This document shows positions 43,273 through 52,391 of a stretch of DNA of 64,000 nucleotides, in pieces. Numbering within the stretch: position 1 is the stretch's first letter; the number at the start of each line of letters is the position of its first letter. The notes beneath the pieces are model-generated. The model searched no databases and was not told the origin of the DNA. It was given only the letters and a program-made list of their open reading frames with translations. The stretch comes from Phycisphaeraceae bacterium (GTDB taxonomy: Bacteria > Planctomycetota > Phycisphaerae > Phycisphaerales > Zrk34). Both the position numbers and the translations under genes were made by a program. The DNA lies in the NCBI GenBank assembly GCA_028282805.1, contig JANQHD010000028.1, forward strand, positions 62,001 to 126,000. Reading direction: 5' to 3'.

Positions 43273-44011
43273 GGGCTACCTTGCGAAGCGTGACAGACAT
43301 CTGGTACTCGTGTAATTCGATGTGCTCTTGTCCATCGCACGCCATCAGCAGATCCTCGGTGATCTCTCGTGCGATGATAATGCCTCGAACCAGTTGATCG
43401 GATTCCGCGAGGTTGCGCTTGATCCAATTGACATAGCGTAACAACTGGCCGACTACCCGGTCGTATCCGCGGGATACCTTAAGTTCGATCACAACGAGCG
43501 CGTTATTTCGATCTACCGCCAGGATATCGATAAACCTGCCGCCGACGGGATACTCGATCCCGCTGATGCCTTCATCCTCGTATAAACGTAAGCCCGTTTC
43601 GATGATCTCTAAGTTCTTAGACAGGAAGTTCTGCAAGTCTTTTTCATATGCAAACTCTCTGCTGTCATCGTTGTCTGAATTCTCGTCTGGCGTTATTGCT
43701 ATGGTCGGAGTTGGGCTGTCACGCGTAATAGGCTGTGGGTGCTTCTCCTTGTCGTAGAGCACGAAATGCTTGCTATCTAATTGATAAAAAAGGTCGTCGT
43801 TCATCGTTGTGCGATGATAATGAACACGACTCGGAGCATTCGTAGACATTCGAAGCAAATGGGCGGTAACGGTCCCCTTCTTGATCTTAGGGAAGTTCGT
43901 GGTGAACCATTCGACCACCTGATCTCGCGAAATAACATCCCCTTTGCGGATGCCGAGTCGGTCGACCATTTCGAACATCAATTCACGAGTAGATTTTTCG
44001 TAAATCGGCAT
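43262..44011 (-). CDS. NucS-like (DUF91) PD-(D/E)XK nuclease-domain protein
   Basis: 249 residues. The C-terminal half has the NucS/DUF91 nuclease pattern: YEKDLQNFLSKNLEIIETGL, then GGRFIDILAVDRNNALVVIELKVSRG, placing D and the E-x-K pair, and GQLLRYVNWIKRNLA. The N-terminal ~100 residues look like a winged-helix domain (DVISRDQVVEWFTTNFPKIKKGTVTAHLLRMS), probably DNA-binding. Such proteins occur in mismatch repair or as restriction-like enzymes. Base composition is clearly more AT-rich than its neighbours, and it replaces the 5' end of a PEP-CTERM gene, so it is likely acquired. Confidence 0.75.
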   Translation of the reverse strand: MPIYEKSTRELMFEMVDRLGIRKGDVISRDQVVEWFTTNFPKIKKGTVTAHLLRMSTNAPSRVHYHRTTMNDDLFYQLDSKHFVLYDKEKHPQPITRDSPTPTIAITPDENSDNDDSREFAYEKDLQNFLSKNLEIIETGLRLYEDEGISGIEYPVGGRFIDILAVDRNNALVVIELKVSRGYDRVVGQLLRYVNWIKRNLAESDQLVRGIIIAREITEDLLMACDGQEHIELHEYQMSVTLRKVAHGE

Positions 44012-44056
44012 CAGTGCCTCCCGGTGAGATGGATCGCTGCTCCATGATATAGCGGC

Positions 44057-46003
44057 TTACATCGCTTCCCGCACGAAAGCGGTGGTGCGCTCAATGATCG
44101 CCTCCAGCTTCACCATCTCCGCCTTCTCTTCCGTGCGCGGTTTGAACTCGACCTCGTCGTTCGCCAGGCCCTTGTCGCCCACCGTCAGCCGCAGCGGGAT
44201 GCCGATCAGGTCGGCGTCCTTGAACTTCACGCCCGGCCGTTCGGCCCGGTCGTCCAGCAACACGTCCAACCCCTCGGCCTGCAACTTCTCATAAAGCTCG
44301 TTGGCCACCTCCGCCGCCCGCCCCTCGTACTTGATCGGCGTGATGACCACGTGGAACGGCGCGATGCTCATCGGCCAGACCACGCCGCCGTCGTCGTTGC
44401 CGCCGTCGCGTTCGATCGCCCCGGCGATGATGCGGTTGATCCCGATGCCGTAGCAGCCCATCAGCGGGTGCACTTCCTGCTGGTTCTCGTCGAGCACCGT
44501 GACCTTCAGCGATTGCGAGTACTTGTCGCCGAGCTTGAAGATGTGGCCGACCTCGATGCCCTTCGATTCCCGCAGCACGCCGCCGTCGTCCTTCGGCGAC
44601 GGGTCGCCTTCGGTGGCGTTGCGGATGTCGGCGACCTGTGTCCTGTGGAATTGTTCTTTGGGTTGGTAGTCTCTTTCCCAATTAAAGTGCATCACGTGCT
44701 GGCTTGCAGCGTTGGCGCCAGTGACCCAAAAACCACTGTGTGTCGCATCAGGGTCAATGACGACATATGTTCTTGCTGCGACGCCGGTGGTTAAGTCATT
44801 AACGATATGAGGGCCGACGTATCCGATCGGGAATCCCGCTGATTTTGCTTCTGATTCGTCCATCAGCGACAGACCTATGTTGTCTGATTTAAGGCTCATT
44901 TCTCGACCGTGAAAACTCGTCAAGAATTGCCGAAGCTTCGCCTCATTTAGTTCGTGATCACCTCGTACCACAGCTACCCAATAGAAAACGAATCCGTCGT
45001 TTTCGAATCCGTATTCTTTTCTGAGCTTATGCGCGGTTGCCTGTTCTTCGGTTGTTAAATCGCCTTCTGCTTTAAACACGAGAGTCTTCAGCGTATGACT
45101 AGGTTTAAGCTTACCCCCGGCAAACGTAGACCAACCTTTGCACAGATCATCAATACTCGACGCATTGGGTGTATGGACTTCGGCCAGTTCACCCGTTGGT
45201 GGCGAGTCTTCCACATATTTAGCCCCCGGCATGCCGGGGGCTATATTCCCTGAGAAGATCACAGATATTTCGCGGCTCCCGATCTCGCACTTCTCGACGT
45301 TGGCCGCGTAGTTGCCCTTGTCGCTGGCGAGCACCGTGTCTTCGCCGGTGGGGCTGGGGATCATGAACTCGTGGCTGGCGTTGCCACCGATCGGCCCGGC
45401 CTCGGCTTCGACCACCACGTACGGCACGCCGCACCGGGCGAAGACCCGGCAGTAGGCGTCGTACATCTTGTCGTACGTCTCGCTCAGACCGCCCGGTCCG
45501 TCCAGCGTCAGGTGGAACGAGTACGCGTCCTTCATCTGGAACTCGCGGCTGCGCAGCACGCCGAACCGTGGGCGGAACTCGTCGCGGAACTTCGTCTGGA
45601 TCTGGTACAGGTTGAGCGGAAGCTGCCGGTAGCTGCTGACGTAGGCGTCGAACAGCTTGGTGCAAACCTCTTCGTGGGTCGGGCCCATCGCCTGATGGCG
45701 GCCGTGGCGGTCCTTCACCACGAACAGGTTGTCGCCGTAGGCTTCGCGCCGGCCGGTCTGCTCCCACCACTCGACGGGCTGGAGCGTGGGCATGAACACC
45801 TCGACGGCGTCGGCGCGGTTCATCTCCTCGCGGACGATCTGCATGACCTTCCGCAGCACCGCCGCGCCCAGCGGTAGGTACGTGTACGAGCCGGCGGCGA
45901 CCTGCTGGATCAGGCCCGCGCGGAGCATCAGTTGGTGGCTGGGGACGACGGCCTCGGCCGGCACCTGCCGCAGGGTGGGGATCAGCGATCGCGTCCAACG
46001 CAT
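44057..46003 (-). CDS. proS: Prolyl-tRNA synthetase (bacterial type), mosaic
   Basis: 648 residues. Class II motif 1 region, motif 2 (FRDEFRPRFGVLRSREFQMKDAYSFH) and motif 3 (MGCYGIGINRIIAGAIE) flank an editing (INS) domain (about residues 260-460) with TPNASSIDDL, the conserved VVRGDHELNEAKL and closing ADIRNATEGDPSP. It charges proline and removes mischarged alanine. The DNA for residues ~255-455 (about 44640-45220) is visibly AT-richer than the rest and contains few of the GC-ending codons used elsewhere. At its 3' DNA border a 24-bp perfect palindrome (45220-45243) encodes IAPGMPGAK in frame. The domain order is normal. Confidence 0.95.
   Translation of the reverse strand: MRWTRSLIPTLRQVPAEAVVPSHQLMLRAGLIQQVAAGSYTYLPLGAAVLRKVMQIVREEMNRADAVEVFMPTLQPVEWWEQTGRREAYGDNLFVVKDRHGRHQAMGPTHEEVCTKLFDAYVSSYRQLPLNLYQIQTKFRDEFRPRFGVLRSREFQMKDAYSFHLTLDGPGGLSETYDKMYDAYCRVFARCGVPYVVVEAEAGPIGGNASHEFMIPSPTGEDTVLASDKGNYAANVEKCEIGSREISVIFSGNIAPGMPGAKYVEDSPPTGELAEVHTPNASSIDDLCKGWSTFAGGKLKPSHTLKTLVFKAEGDLTTEEQATAHKLRKEYGFENDGFVFYWVAVVRGDHELNEAKLRQFLTSFHGREMSLKSDNIGLSLMDESEAKSAGFPIGYVGPHIVNDLTTGVAARTYVVIDPDATHSGFWVTGANAASQHVMHFNWERDYQPKEQFHRTQVADIRNATEGDPSPKDDGGVLRESKGIEVGHIFKLGDKYSQSLKVTVLDENQQEVHPLMGCYGIGINRIIAGAIERDGGNDDGGVVWPMSIAPFHVVITPIKYEGRAAEVANELYEKLQAEGLDVLLDDRAERPGVKFKDADLIGIPLRLTVGDKGLANDEVEFKPRTEEKAEMVKLEAIIERTTAFVREAM
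45220..45243. repeat. 24-bp perfect palindrome inside proS
   Basis: TAGCCCCCGGCA and its exact complement, with no spacer. It is in frame and adds a Pro/Gly-rich loop to the protein, immediately before the editing domain. It sits at the switch from GC-rich to AT-rich sequence, as expected for a mobile palindromic element or a recombination joint. Confidence 0.7.
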
Positions 46004-46123
46004 GGTTGGGCTCCTGCCTGGTGGCTTGGAAAAGCGGCGATCCTAGCCGATGAGGCCGATTCACGCGACCAATCGCGGATGACGCGAAAAAAGCAAATTT
46101 ATCTCTTGGCGCATCATAGTCGA

Positions 46124-46129
46124 TATAAT
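46124..46129 (+). promoter_or_regulatory. Perfect -10 box before the HTH-GspE gene
   Basis: TATAAT in an unusually AT-rich stretch (46080-46145), 37 bases upstream of the ATG. No good -35 at 16-18 bases; TTGGCG is 12 bases away. CAAGGAG is the ribosome site. Confidence 0.4.
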
Positions 46130-46165
46130 ATTTAATGATAATAAGCCGCCAGCAAGGAGTTTGTC

Positions 46166-47776
46166 ATGGCTAGGAAGCGAAAAACGACCAAGTCCCGTCG
46201 CACAACAAAGGCCCGGGATGACTCCGGGGCGAGTCCTGGGGGCAAGGCTGAAGGCAAACCCGCCGTTGTTCCCGCTGGTGCCATCTCAGAGCCCGCCGTG
46301 GGCGATCTGCTGAACATGGACCAGGCCATCGCCATGCTCAAGACGACCCGGCCGACGTTCTACCGTTGGTTGCGGGCCGGTCGGATCAAGGGCATGAAGG
46401 TCGGCCGGCAGTGGCGATTCAGAACGGAGGACCTCGAGCGGTTCCTCACCGGCCAGCAAGTGCAGATCGACCTGCCCGCCAGCATCGATCCATTGGTTGC
46501 GCTGTTGCGCAACCGGTTGGAGAAGACCGGCCACGCATCGCTCGACCGCGTCGAGGTCGCGCCCGTGTCCGAGTCGGTCGATTTGGCGGTCCGGGCGATG
46601 GTGTTGTTGTTGGTGCGATTGAATGCTTCGGACATCCACACCCACCCCAAGGGGCCGGCCGCGGTGGTCCGCATGCGTGTCGACGGCATGCTGCTCGAGG
46701 TCGCGGAGTTCGACCTGCGGTTGCTATCGCCGCTGGTCGACGCGTGGAAGACGCTCGCGTCCTGCGACCTGCACGAGCACCAGCGACCGCAGGACGGCAG
46801 CGTGTCGGCGTGCGTCGATGAGTCTCCACTCGATATGCGCGTCAACATCATGCCCGCGCAGGGCGGCCCTTCGCTGACCGTGCGCCGTATGCACAACTCA
46901 ATAAACAACCTCACGCTTGACATGCTGGAGATCAACAAGCCCGACCGCCAACGCATCGAGCGCTGGATCAACACGCCGTCCGGGTTCGTGCTTGTCAACG
47001 GGCCGACCGGTTGCGGCAAGTCGACGACGCTCTATTGTTGCCTATCAGAAATCAACCAGCCCGACCGGAAGATCGTCACGCTGGAGGACCCCATCGATGT
47101 GGTAATGCCCGGCTTGATCCAGTCGCGCGTCGACACAGAGGCGGGCATGACATTCGAAGCGGGCATCCGCATGGCGTTACGTGGCGACCCGGACGTGATC
47201 TGCGTCGGCGAGATCCGCAACCGCGACACGATGCTCGGCTGCATCCAGGCGGCGCTGGGCGGGCACCTGGTGTTCTCGGTGCTGCACGCGGACGACTCGG
47301 TCGCAGCGCTCAAGCGCATCACGGACCTCGGCGTCGACCCGTTCATGGTCGGCGATGCGCTGAAGTTGATCGTTAGCCAGCGTTTGCTCCGCCGCCTGTG
47401 CCCCGAGTGCAGTTGCGAGGTCGAGCCATCGCGTGAGCAGCTCGAAAGAGCCGAGGGTTTGGCGCGACTGGGTGGATTGAAGCCGAACCAGTTGAACCAC
47501 CGCTGGCGTGCGGCCGTGGGTTGCGCCAAGTGCGCCGAGACCGGCTACCGCGGGCGTTTCATGGTCACCGAGGCGTTAGAGATGAGCGGTTCGCTGGCGG
47601 CGGCGCTCGATCGGGGCGCGACACGGGAAAAACTGCACGCCATCGCGATCGGCCAAGGCATGACCACGCTCGTCGCCGACGGCGTCCGCCGGGCTTCCGA
47701 GGGCGACACGACGCTCGACGAAGTGTTCCGCTGTTTCGGTTCCGCGACCGCTCCGGTCGGTGTAAGCGGTGCGTGA
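46166..47776 (+). CDS. GspE/PilB-type ATPase with N-terminal excisionase-like HTH
   Basis: 536 residues. After a Lys/Arg-rich tail (1-20), residues 47-94 form a MerR/excisionase-type helix-turn-helix (MDQAIAMLKTTRPTFYRWLR, KGMKVGRQWRF). The rest is a type II secretion/type IV pilus ATPase: Walker A GPTGCGKST (279-287), Asp box TLEDPIDVVM, Walker B-like DVICVGEIRNRDT, and a zinc tetracysteine (C412/C415 with GCAKCAETGYRGR). GspE N-terminal domains normally bind GspL or PilC partners; here a DNA-binding module takes their place, so the protein may act on DNA or couple secretion to gene control. No other secretion genes are near. Confidence 0.88.
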   Translation: MARKRKTTKSRRTTKARDDSGASPGGKAEGKPAVVPAGAISEPAVGDLLNMDQAIAMLKTTRPTFYRWLRAGRIKGMKVGRQWRFRTEDLERFLTGQQVQIDLPASIDPLVALLRNRLEKTGHASLDRVEVAPVSESVDLAVRAMVLLLVRLNASDIHTHPKGPAAVVRMRVDGMLLEVAEFDLRLLSPLVDAWKTLASCDLHEHQRPQDGSVSACVDESPLDMRVNIMPAQGGPSLTVRRMHNSINNLTLDMLEINKPDRQRIERWINTPSGFVLVNGPTGCGKSTTLYCCLSEINQPDRKIVTLEDPIDVVMPGLIQSRVDTEAGMTFEAGIRMALRGDPDVICVGEIRNRDTMLGCIQAALGGHLVFSVLHADDSVAALKRITDLGVDPFMVGDALKLIVSQRLLRRLCPECSCEVEPSREQLERAEGLARLGGLKPNQLNHRWRAAVGCAKCAETGYRGRFMVTEALEMSGSLAAALDRGATREKLHAIAIGQGMTTLVADGVRRASEGDTTLDEVFRCFGSATAPVGVSGA

Positions 47777-47779
47777 TGT

Positions 47780-49576
47780 TTAGTCGATCGGTTCGTACCG
47801 CACGTCGAGCTGTACGGTTTTAACACCGCTCAGGTGGATCGCCAGCTTGCGGACGCCGTTGTTGGGGTTCTGCCCCGCGGGGTTGGGCGAGGTCGGCAGC
47901 GGGGCGGCGGGCATCACGGTGAACTTCGCCGCGGCGGGGGCCTTGGCTAGGGTCACGCGGAGTTGCTTGCCGTTCTGGCGGAGCGTGGCGCCGCGGCCGT
48001 CGTTGTCGATGACCACTTCCGCTCGTGTGTGCATGAACCACCACAATTCGCCGGGGGCTTTCAAGGCGATCCGGTCACGGCAGTGCACGTTCTCGTCTTC
48101 GAGGCTGATCGTACGCATCACGCTCCGTGCGTGCGGCGCATACGCGACGGTCAGGTCGGCGGTCGCGATCGAACCGTCGCGGTTGGTCTTGAAGCTGGCG
48201 ATCTTCGCCAGCGCATCTTTGGCTTGGTCCGGTCCCTTGCCGGGGTTGATCAACAAGGTGTTGTGCCCCTCGGCGCGCATGCGGTAGTACGTCCACCGCT
48301 TGCCGCCGAAGTAGGCGGGCAGGTTGTAGTTGTCCGCCCCGAGGTCGACCGCCCACCGCACGCCGTCGGATTCGAGCACGAACGAACCCAGGTCGAGGTT
48401 GCCGTGGTTCACGCCGTTGCGCCCGGCCTTGAAGCCGACGAACAGCGCGTTCTTATCGCCGTGCGCCGAACGCATCGTGACCGCTTGCAGGCCTTCGAAC
48501 ATCCGCGCGTTCGCCAGCGGCCTCGCCTTCGCTTCCAGCAGCGCCGGGTCGTACCAGATCAAATCCAACGGTGTCGGCCTCGCGTGTTGCACATGAAACC
48601 GCGCCCAGCCCGGCCGATCGAACTTCTTCGCCAGCCACCACATCTCCGGGTTGCGCGGCGTCGTGGCGCGGGCGTCGGCGAAGTTGAAGGTCAGCCCCGT
48701 CGGCCCCGTGCAGTGCACGGGCATGTCGCCGCTTTGGTTGAAGCCTTCGATCTGAGACAGGCCGAAGTCCGTGCCCAGCGCCGTGTCGAGCGACGCCATG
48801 AACGCCACCGTGTAACGCGTCGCGTAGCCCCAGTAGCCCGGGCCCTCGGCCCAGCCGCCGTCGGGCCCGTAGCTCTTGATCGCGATGGGCATCGACGTGA
48901 TCGCGTTGCTGAGCAACTCGGCGGCGAGCTGCGGTTCGTCTTCCGCGATGGCCAGCGCGCCGATGCCGATGCCGCCGTTGCACACCTGGTTCCAGTTGTA
49001 CGCCGAGCGCGTCCACCACGCCTTCTTGTCGTAACACTTCTTCGCTGGAAGCAAGCCCTTGGTGACGATCGCCTCGCGCATGGTCTTGCGTTGGGCCTCG
49101 GTCCATCCGTCGTAGCACCAGTCATAAGCAATACCAAAACCCGCGGTCATCTCGGCCGTGTCCAAAAAGTGCGACGGGTTCCAGTCCTTGAACTTCGACG
49201 CGGCCTCGATATCCAGCCACAGCCGGTCGAGGTAACGCTGATCGTCGGTCAGCTGGTACATCAGCCCCAGCGTCATCGCCGAGTCGACCACGCGCCGGCT
49301 CGTCGCCAAAAGCCGCCTGCCGTCGGGGATCGCGTACGTCACGGCGGGCTTGTCGAGCATCGCGTCGGCGTTCTTCTTGATCTTCTCGTACCAAGCGCGT
49401 GCACGATCGTCGGTTTCGATCAGCCTCTTGATGCGATCGATGTCGCTGGGGGTGATGATGATCCGTGGGTGCTCGGCCTTGAGCGTTCGCAAGTGTTCTA
49501 AAACGTTCGGCTCGGCGTGGCACATGGTCGTCATCAACAGCGCTAAGCCGCAAGCGGCGAGGGTCGTTCTTTTCAT
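47780..49576 (-). CDS. Heparinase II/III-like polysaccharide lyase
   Basis: 598 residues. Signal peptide (ends near MCHA), an alpha-helical toroid from ~30 to 330 (DWNPSHFLDTAEMTAGFGIAYDWCYD; YNWNQVCNGGIGIGALAIAED) and a C-terminal heparinase II/III beta-domain with NHGNLDLGSFVLESDGVRWAVDLG. These enzymes cleave uronic-acid-containing (often sulfated) glycans. It starts two bases after the preceding sulfatase stop, so lyase and sulfatase form one unit. The exact glycan (heparin-like, alginate or ulvan-like) is unknown. Confidence 0.85.
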   Translation of the reverse strand: MKRTTLAACGLALLMTTMCHAEPNVLEHLRTLKAEHPRIIITPSDIDRIKRLIETDDRARAWYEKIKKNADAMLDKPAVTYAIPDGRRLLATSRRVVDSAMTLGLMYQLTDDQRYLDRLWLDIEAASKFKDWNPSHFLDTAEMTAGFGIAYDWCYDGWTEAQRKTMREAIVTKGLLPAKKCYDKKAWWTRSAYNWNQVCNGGIGIGALAIAEDEPQLAAELLSNAITSMPIAIKSYGPDGGWAEGPGYWGYATRYTVAFMASLDTALGTDFGLSQIEGFNQSGDMPVHCTGPTGLTFNFADARATTPRNPEMWWLAKKFDRPGWARFHVQHARPTPLDLIWYDPALLEAKARPLANARMFEGLQAVTMRSAHGDKNALFVGFKAGRNGVNHGNLDLGSFVLESDGVRWAVDLGADNYNLPAYFGGKRWTYYRMRAEGHNTLLINPGKGPDQAKDALAKIASFKTNRDGSIATADLTVAYAPHARSVMRTISLEDENVHCRDRIALKAPGELWWFMHTRAEVVIDNDGRGATLRQNGKQLRVTLAKAPAAAKFTVMPAAPLPTSPNPAGQNPNNGVRKLAIHLSGVKTVQLDVRYEPID

Positions 49577-49578
49577 CG

Positions 49579-51129
49579 TCAGGCCCCAGCGATGCGCGGC
49601 ATGCGCGTCGGCTCACGCTGCATCTCCGCACACAGAAACGCGTGCATCAACGCCGCCTTCAGTTCCGCGTAACCCGGGTCGTCGAACAGGTTGCACACCT
49701 CGCCCGGGTCTTCCTGAAAATCAAACAGCTCGCCCCAGTCGCGGTCGCGGTAAAGCGTCAGCTTGTAACGCTCGGTCACAAACGTCCGCAGGTGCGGCGA
49801 CGTCGTGTTGTGTCGGTTCTCGCAGATCACCCAGTCGCGCGCCGCCGGCGCGTGGCCGCACCACACGCCCGTCTGGTCCACGCCCTGCATCTGCCCCGGC
49901 GCCCCCAGCCCGCACGCCGACAGAAACGTGCTCGGCAGGTCCACCAGCGCCTGCATCGCGTCGCTCACCCGGCCCGCCGGCACCTTGCCCGGCCAGCGCA
50001 CGACAAACGGCAAGCGGATCACGTCCTCGTAATGAAACGGCCCCTTCGCGATCAGCCCGTGCTGGCCGAGCAGGTGGCCGTGGTCCGTGGTAAACACGAC
50101 GATCGTGTCGTCCGCCACGCCCAGCTCGTCGAGCGCATCGACGATACGCCCGATCTGCTTATCCATCAGCGAGATCATGCCGTAGTACACCGCCATATCC
50201 TCGCGCAGCTCGCGCCCGTCGTGCAGGTGGCTGTGGTAACCGTGCGCCCACAGCTCGCTGACCTCGCCGAACTCTGGTGCGTCTTCCTGCGTCATCCGGT
50301 GGGGCGGGGGCATGCGCTCCAACTCGCCCGCAATCAACTTGCCCGGCTCCATCTGGTCCGGGTCGTACATACCAAACCACGGCTCCGGCGCCACGTACGG
50401 CGGGTGCGGGTCGTGAAAGCTCGCCCACGTGAAAAACGGCTTGCCCCCGGCCACCGCTTGTTCAATGTTCGCAATCGTCCGCTCCGCCGTCCACACGCTG
50501 TAGTGGTACTCATCCGGCAACCGCCACGGCTCGTGCGGCCGACCATAACCGCCGGCCCGCTTCGGCACGTCCTCCAACGCCAGCGGCGCTTCCTCGCCCT
50601 CCACCGGCTGAAAATAATCCCGCCAGTTGGTCAAGCCTTTCTCTTCCATCCACAGCGCGTAGTGCTGGCCGACGTGCGATTCGTCCGCGTGGTTACGCGC
50701 CAGCTCCACCTTGTCGAACCCGTACCACGGCCCGTCGAACCCGCGCCAAAACTCAAGGTCGCGCAACACCGGCTGACACTCCAGCGACTCGCTGCCCGGC
50801 TCCGACGCCAACGGCTGAAAGTGCGCCTTACCCACCAGGTGCGTCGCGTAACCCGCGGCGCTGAATTGCTCGCCCACGGTCGGCACGTCCTCGGGCAGCT
50901 TGACGCCGATCGTCCAGCAGCCGTGCCACGCCGGGTACATGCCCGTGATCATCGTCGCACGGCTCGGCGAACACACCGGGTTGTTGCAGTACGCCCGGTC
51001 GAACCGCGTGCCCTCCGCCGCCAGCCGGTCGAGCGCCGGCGTCTTGATCTTGTCGTTCACACACCCCAGCGTCGAAAAGTGTTGCTGGTCCGACGTGATG
51101 AGCAGCACGTTGGGGCGCTTGCTTGCCAT
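49579..51129 (-). CDS. Sulfatase (formylglycine type) next to the lyase
   Basis: 516 residues. Opens with RPNVLLITSDQQ (metal ligand D14), followed by C53-S-P-S-R, VGKAHFQ, and FTTDHGHLLGQHG. Unlike the two tandem sulfatases it has no visible signal peptide, so it would work in the cytoplasm or leave by another path. First gene of a two-gene unit with the heparinase-like lyase; together they would desulfate and cut a sulfated glycan. Confidence 0.93.
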   Translation of the reverse strand: MASKRPNVLLITSDQQHFSTLGCVNDKIKTPALDRLAAEGTRFDRAYCNNPVCSPSRATMITGMYPAWHGCWTIGVKLPEDVPTVGEQFSAAGYATHLVGKAHFQPLASEPGSESLECQPVLRDLEFWRGFDGPWYGFDKVELARNHADESHVGQHYALWMEEKGLTNWRDYFQPVEGEEAPLALEDVPKRAGGYGRPHEPWRLPDEYHYSVWTAERTIANIEQAVAGGKPFFTWASFHDPHPPYVAPEPWFGMYDPDQMEPGKLIAGELERMPPPHRMTQEDAPEFGEVSELWAHGYHSHLHDGRELREDMAVYYGMISLMDKQIGRIVDALDELGVADDTIVVFTTDHGHLLGQHGLIAKGPFHYEDVIRLPFVVRWPGKVPAGRVSDAMQALVDLPSTFLSACGLGAPGQMQGVDQTGVWCGHAPAARDWVICENRHNTTSPHLRTFVTERYKLTLYRDRDWGELFDFQEDPGEVCNLFDDPGYAELKAALMHAFLCAEMQREPTRMPRIAGA

Positions 51130-51184
51130 GCCCGTAGGGTAGCGGTTGAATATTTAAACCGCCAACACCACACAAAGCCCGCAC

Positions 51185-52366
51185 TCACTCCCCCGCGACC
51201 AGTTCGTGATACCACTCGGCCCACGCCTCGCGCAGCCCCTTCACGTCTTCGATCCCGGTGGGCGCGGCGGGCGTACGGCCTGCGTCGTTCCACCGCTTCG
51301 CCCAATCATCGAGCTGTACCCGAACGCGCTTGGCACCGGCACCGGGGCCGCCTTCCAACACCGCTAAATATGCCATCGGCGCTTGCTCCGGTGGGCCCCA
51401 CGTGATGACATCCATCACCACGTCGCGCGGCGCATCCATCGTGTGCGACCCCATCTCCTCGAGCTCATCGTCGAGGCTGTTCGGCACGCGCTTGCGAATT
51501 AGCTCCGCCAGGTTGTCCCTGTACTCGTTGCCGGTCGTGAAACGCGCCGTGCGGTGCCCCTTCATCGGCGCCAAACGCAACTCGACCGCGTCCATCTTCT
51601 CCACGATCGACACCGGCATCGACGCCAGCTGCGCGATCAACAACTCCGCGTCGGTGTCGTTTTTGTCCGCGACATACATCGCCAGAAGCCGCCTGTACCG
51701 TTGCCATTCCTGCGCTTCGAACGGCAGGTCCACCACGAAGGCCTCCCCGTCCATGCGGAACCAGGCGTGACCTCGTTTCGCCGCGGCGATCCACATCCGC
51801 GTCGTGATCCTGCCCCACTTGTTCTCGGGCGACTCGTTTCCGTGTTCCTCGGCCGTCTTGATCAGGTGCTCGTTCAACACCGCGTTCATCGCGCGCAACA
51901 AGCCCTTGCAATCCGGTATCACGACCTGTTGGGCGATGCCGGGTCGGCCTTCAAAATCCACGTACCGGCCGATCGTCTTTCGCTTCGTTTTCTTGATCGC
52001 CCGAAGCAACCGCCGCCGGGCGTCCGTCAACTCATCGCCCGCGAGCTGTTCGTCGATCTCCTTGAAATTAATGCGAAACAGCGAATTCAGAAAAAACACG
52101 TCGCCTTGGGTGATGAACTCGGTGAACTCTTGTTCCGCCTGCTTTTTGCTGCTCGCAGCTTGCTCTTCGGTCAACTCGCCATCTTGTTGTGTCTCGATGT
52201 ACACGACCTGTTCTGTTGTGTGATAGATGCCGTCGTAAAAAATCAACAGGTGCATCTCGTCCCGCTGCGCATCGTAATGCGTGCTGATCCGTTGGCCGGT
52301 CACGATGAGGCAGCCGGGCAACGCCAACACGCACGCCAGCAAGCAGGCCTGTGTGAGTCGTTTCAT
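51185..52366 (-). CDS. Lipoprotein of unknown function
   Basis: 393 residues. Type II signal peptide ending in LALPGC (Cys19), then a largely helical and charged soluble protein. No family recognised. Segments such as HYDAQRDEMHLLIFYDGIYHT near the N-terminus suggest a beta-start; the C-terminal ~100 residues contain YLAVLEGGPGAGAKRVRVQLDDW. AAAGGGGGAA is a good ribosome site before the ATG at 52366. It lies 25 bases after a DUF255 lipoprotein gene on the same strand. Confidence 0.7.
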   Translation of the reverse strand: MKRLTQACLLACVLALPGCLIVTGQRISTHYDAQRDEMHLLIFYDGIYHTTEQVVYIETQQDGELTEEQAASSKKQAEQEFTEFITQGDVFFLNSLFRINFKEIDEQLAGDELTDARRRLLRAIKKTKRKTIGRYVDFEGRPGIAQQVVIPDCKGLLRAMNAVLNEHLIKTAEEHGNESPENKWGRITTRMWIAAAKRGHAWFRMDGEAFVVDLPFEAQEWQRYRRLLAMYVADKNDTDAELLIAQLASMPVSIVEKMDAVELRLAPMKGHRTARFTTGNEYRDNLAELIRKRVPNSLDDELEEMGSHTMDAPRDVVMDVITWGPPEQAPMAYLAVLEGGPGAGAKRVRVQLDDWAKRWNDAGRTPAAPTGIEDVKGLREAWAEWYHELVAGE

Positions 52367-52391
52367 GCCGTTCCCCCTTTGCGTTGTGTTG

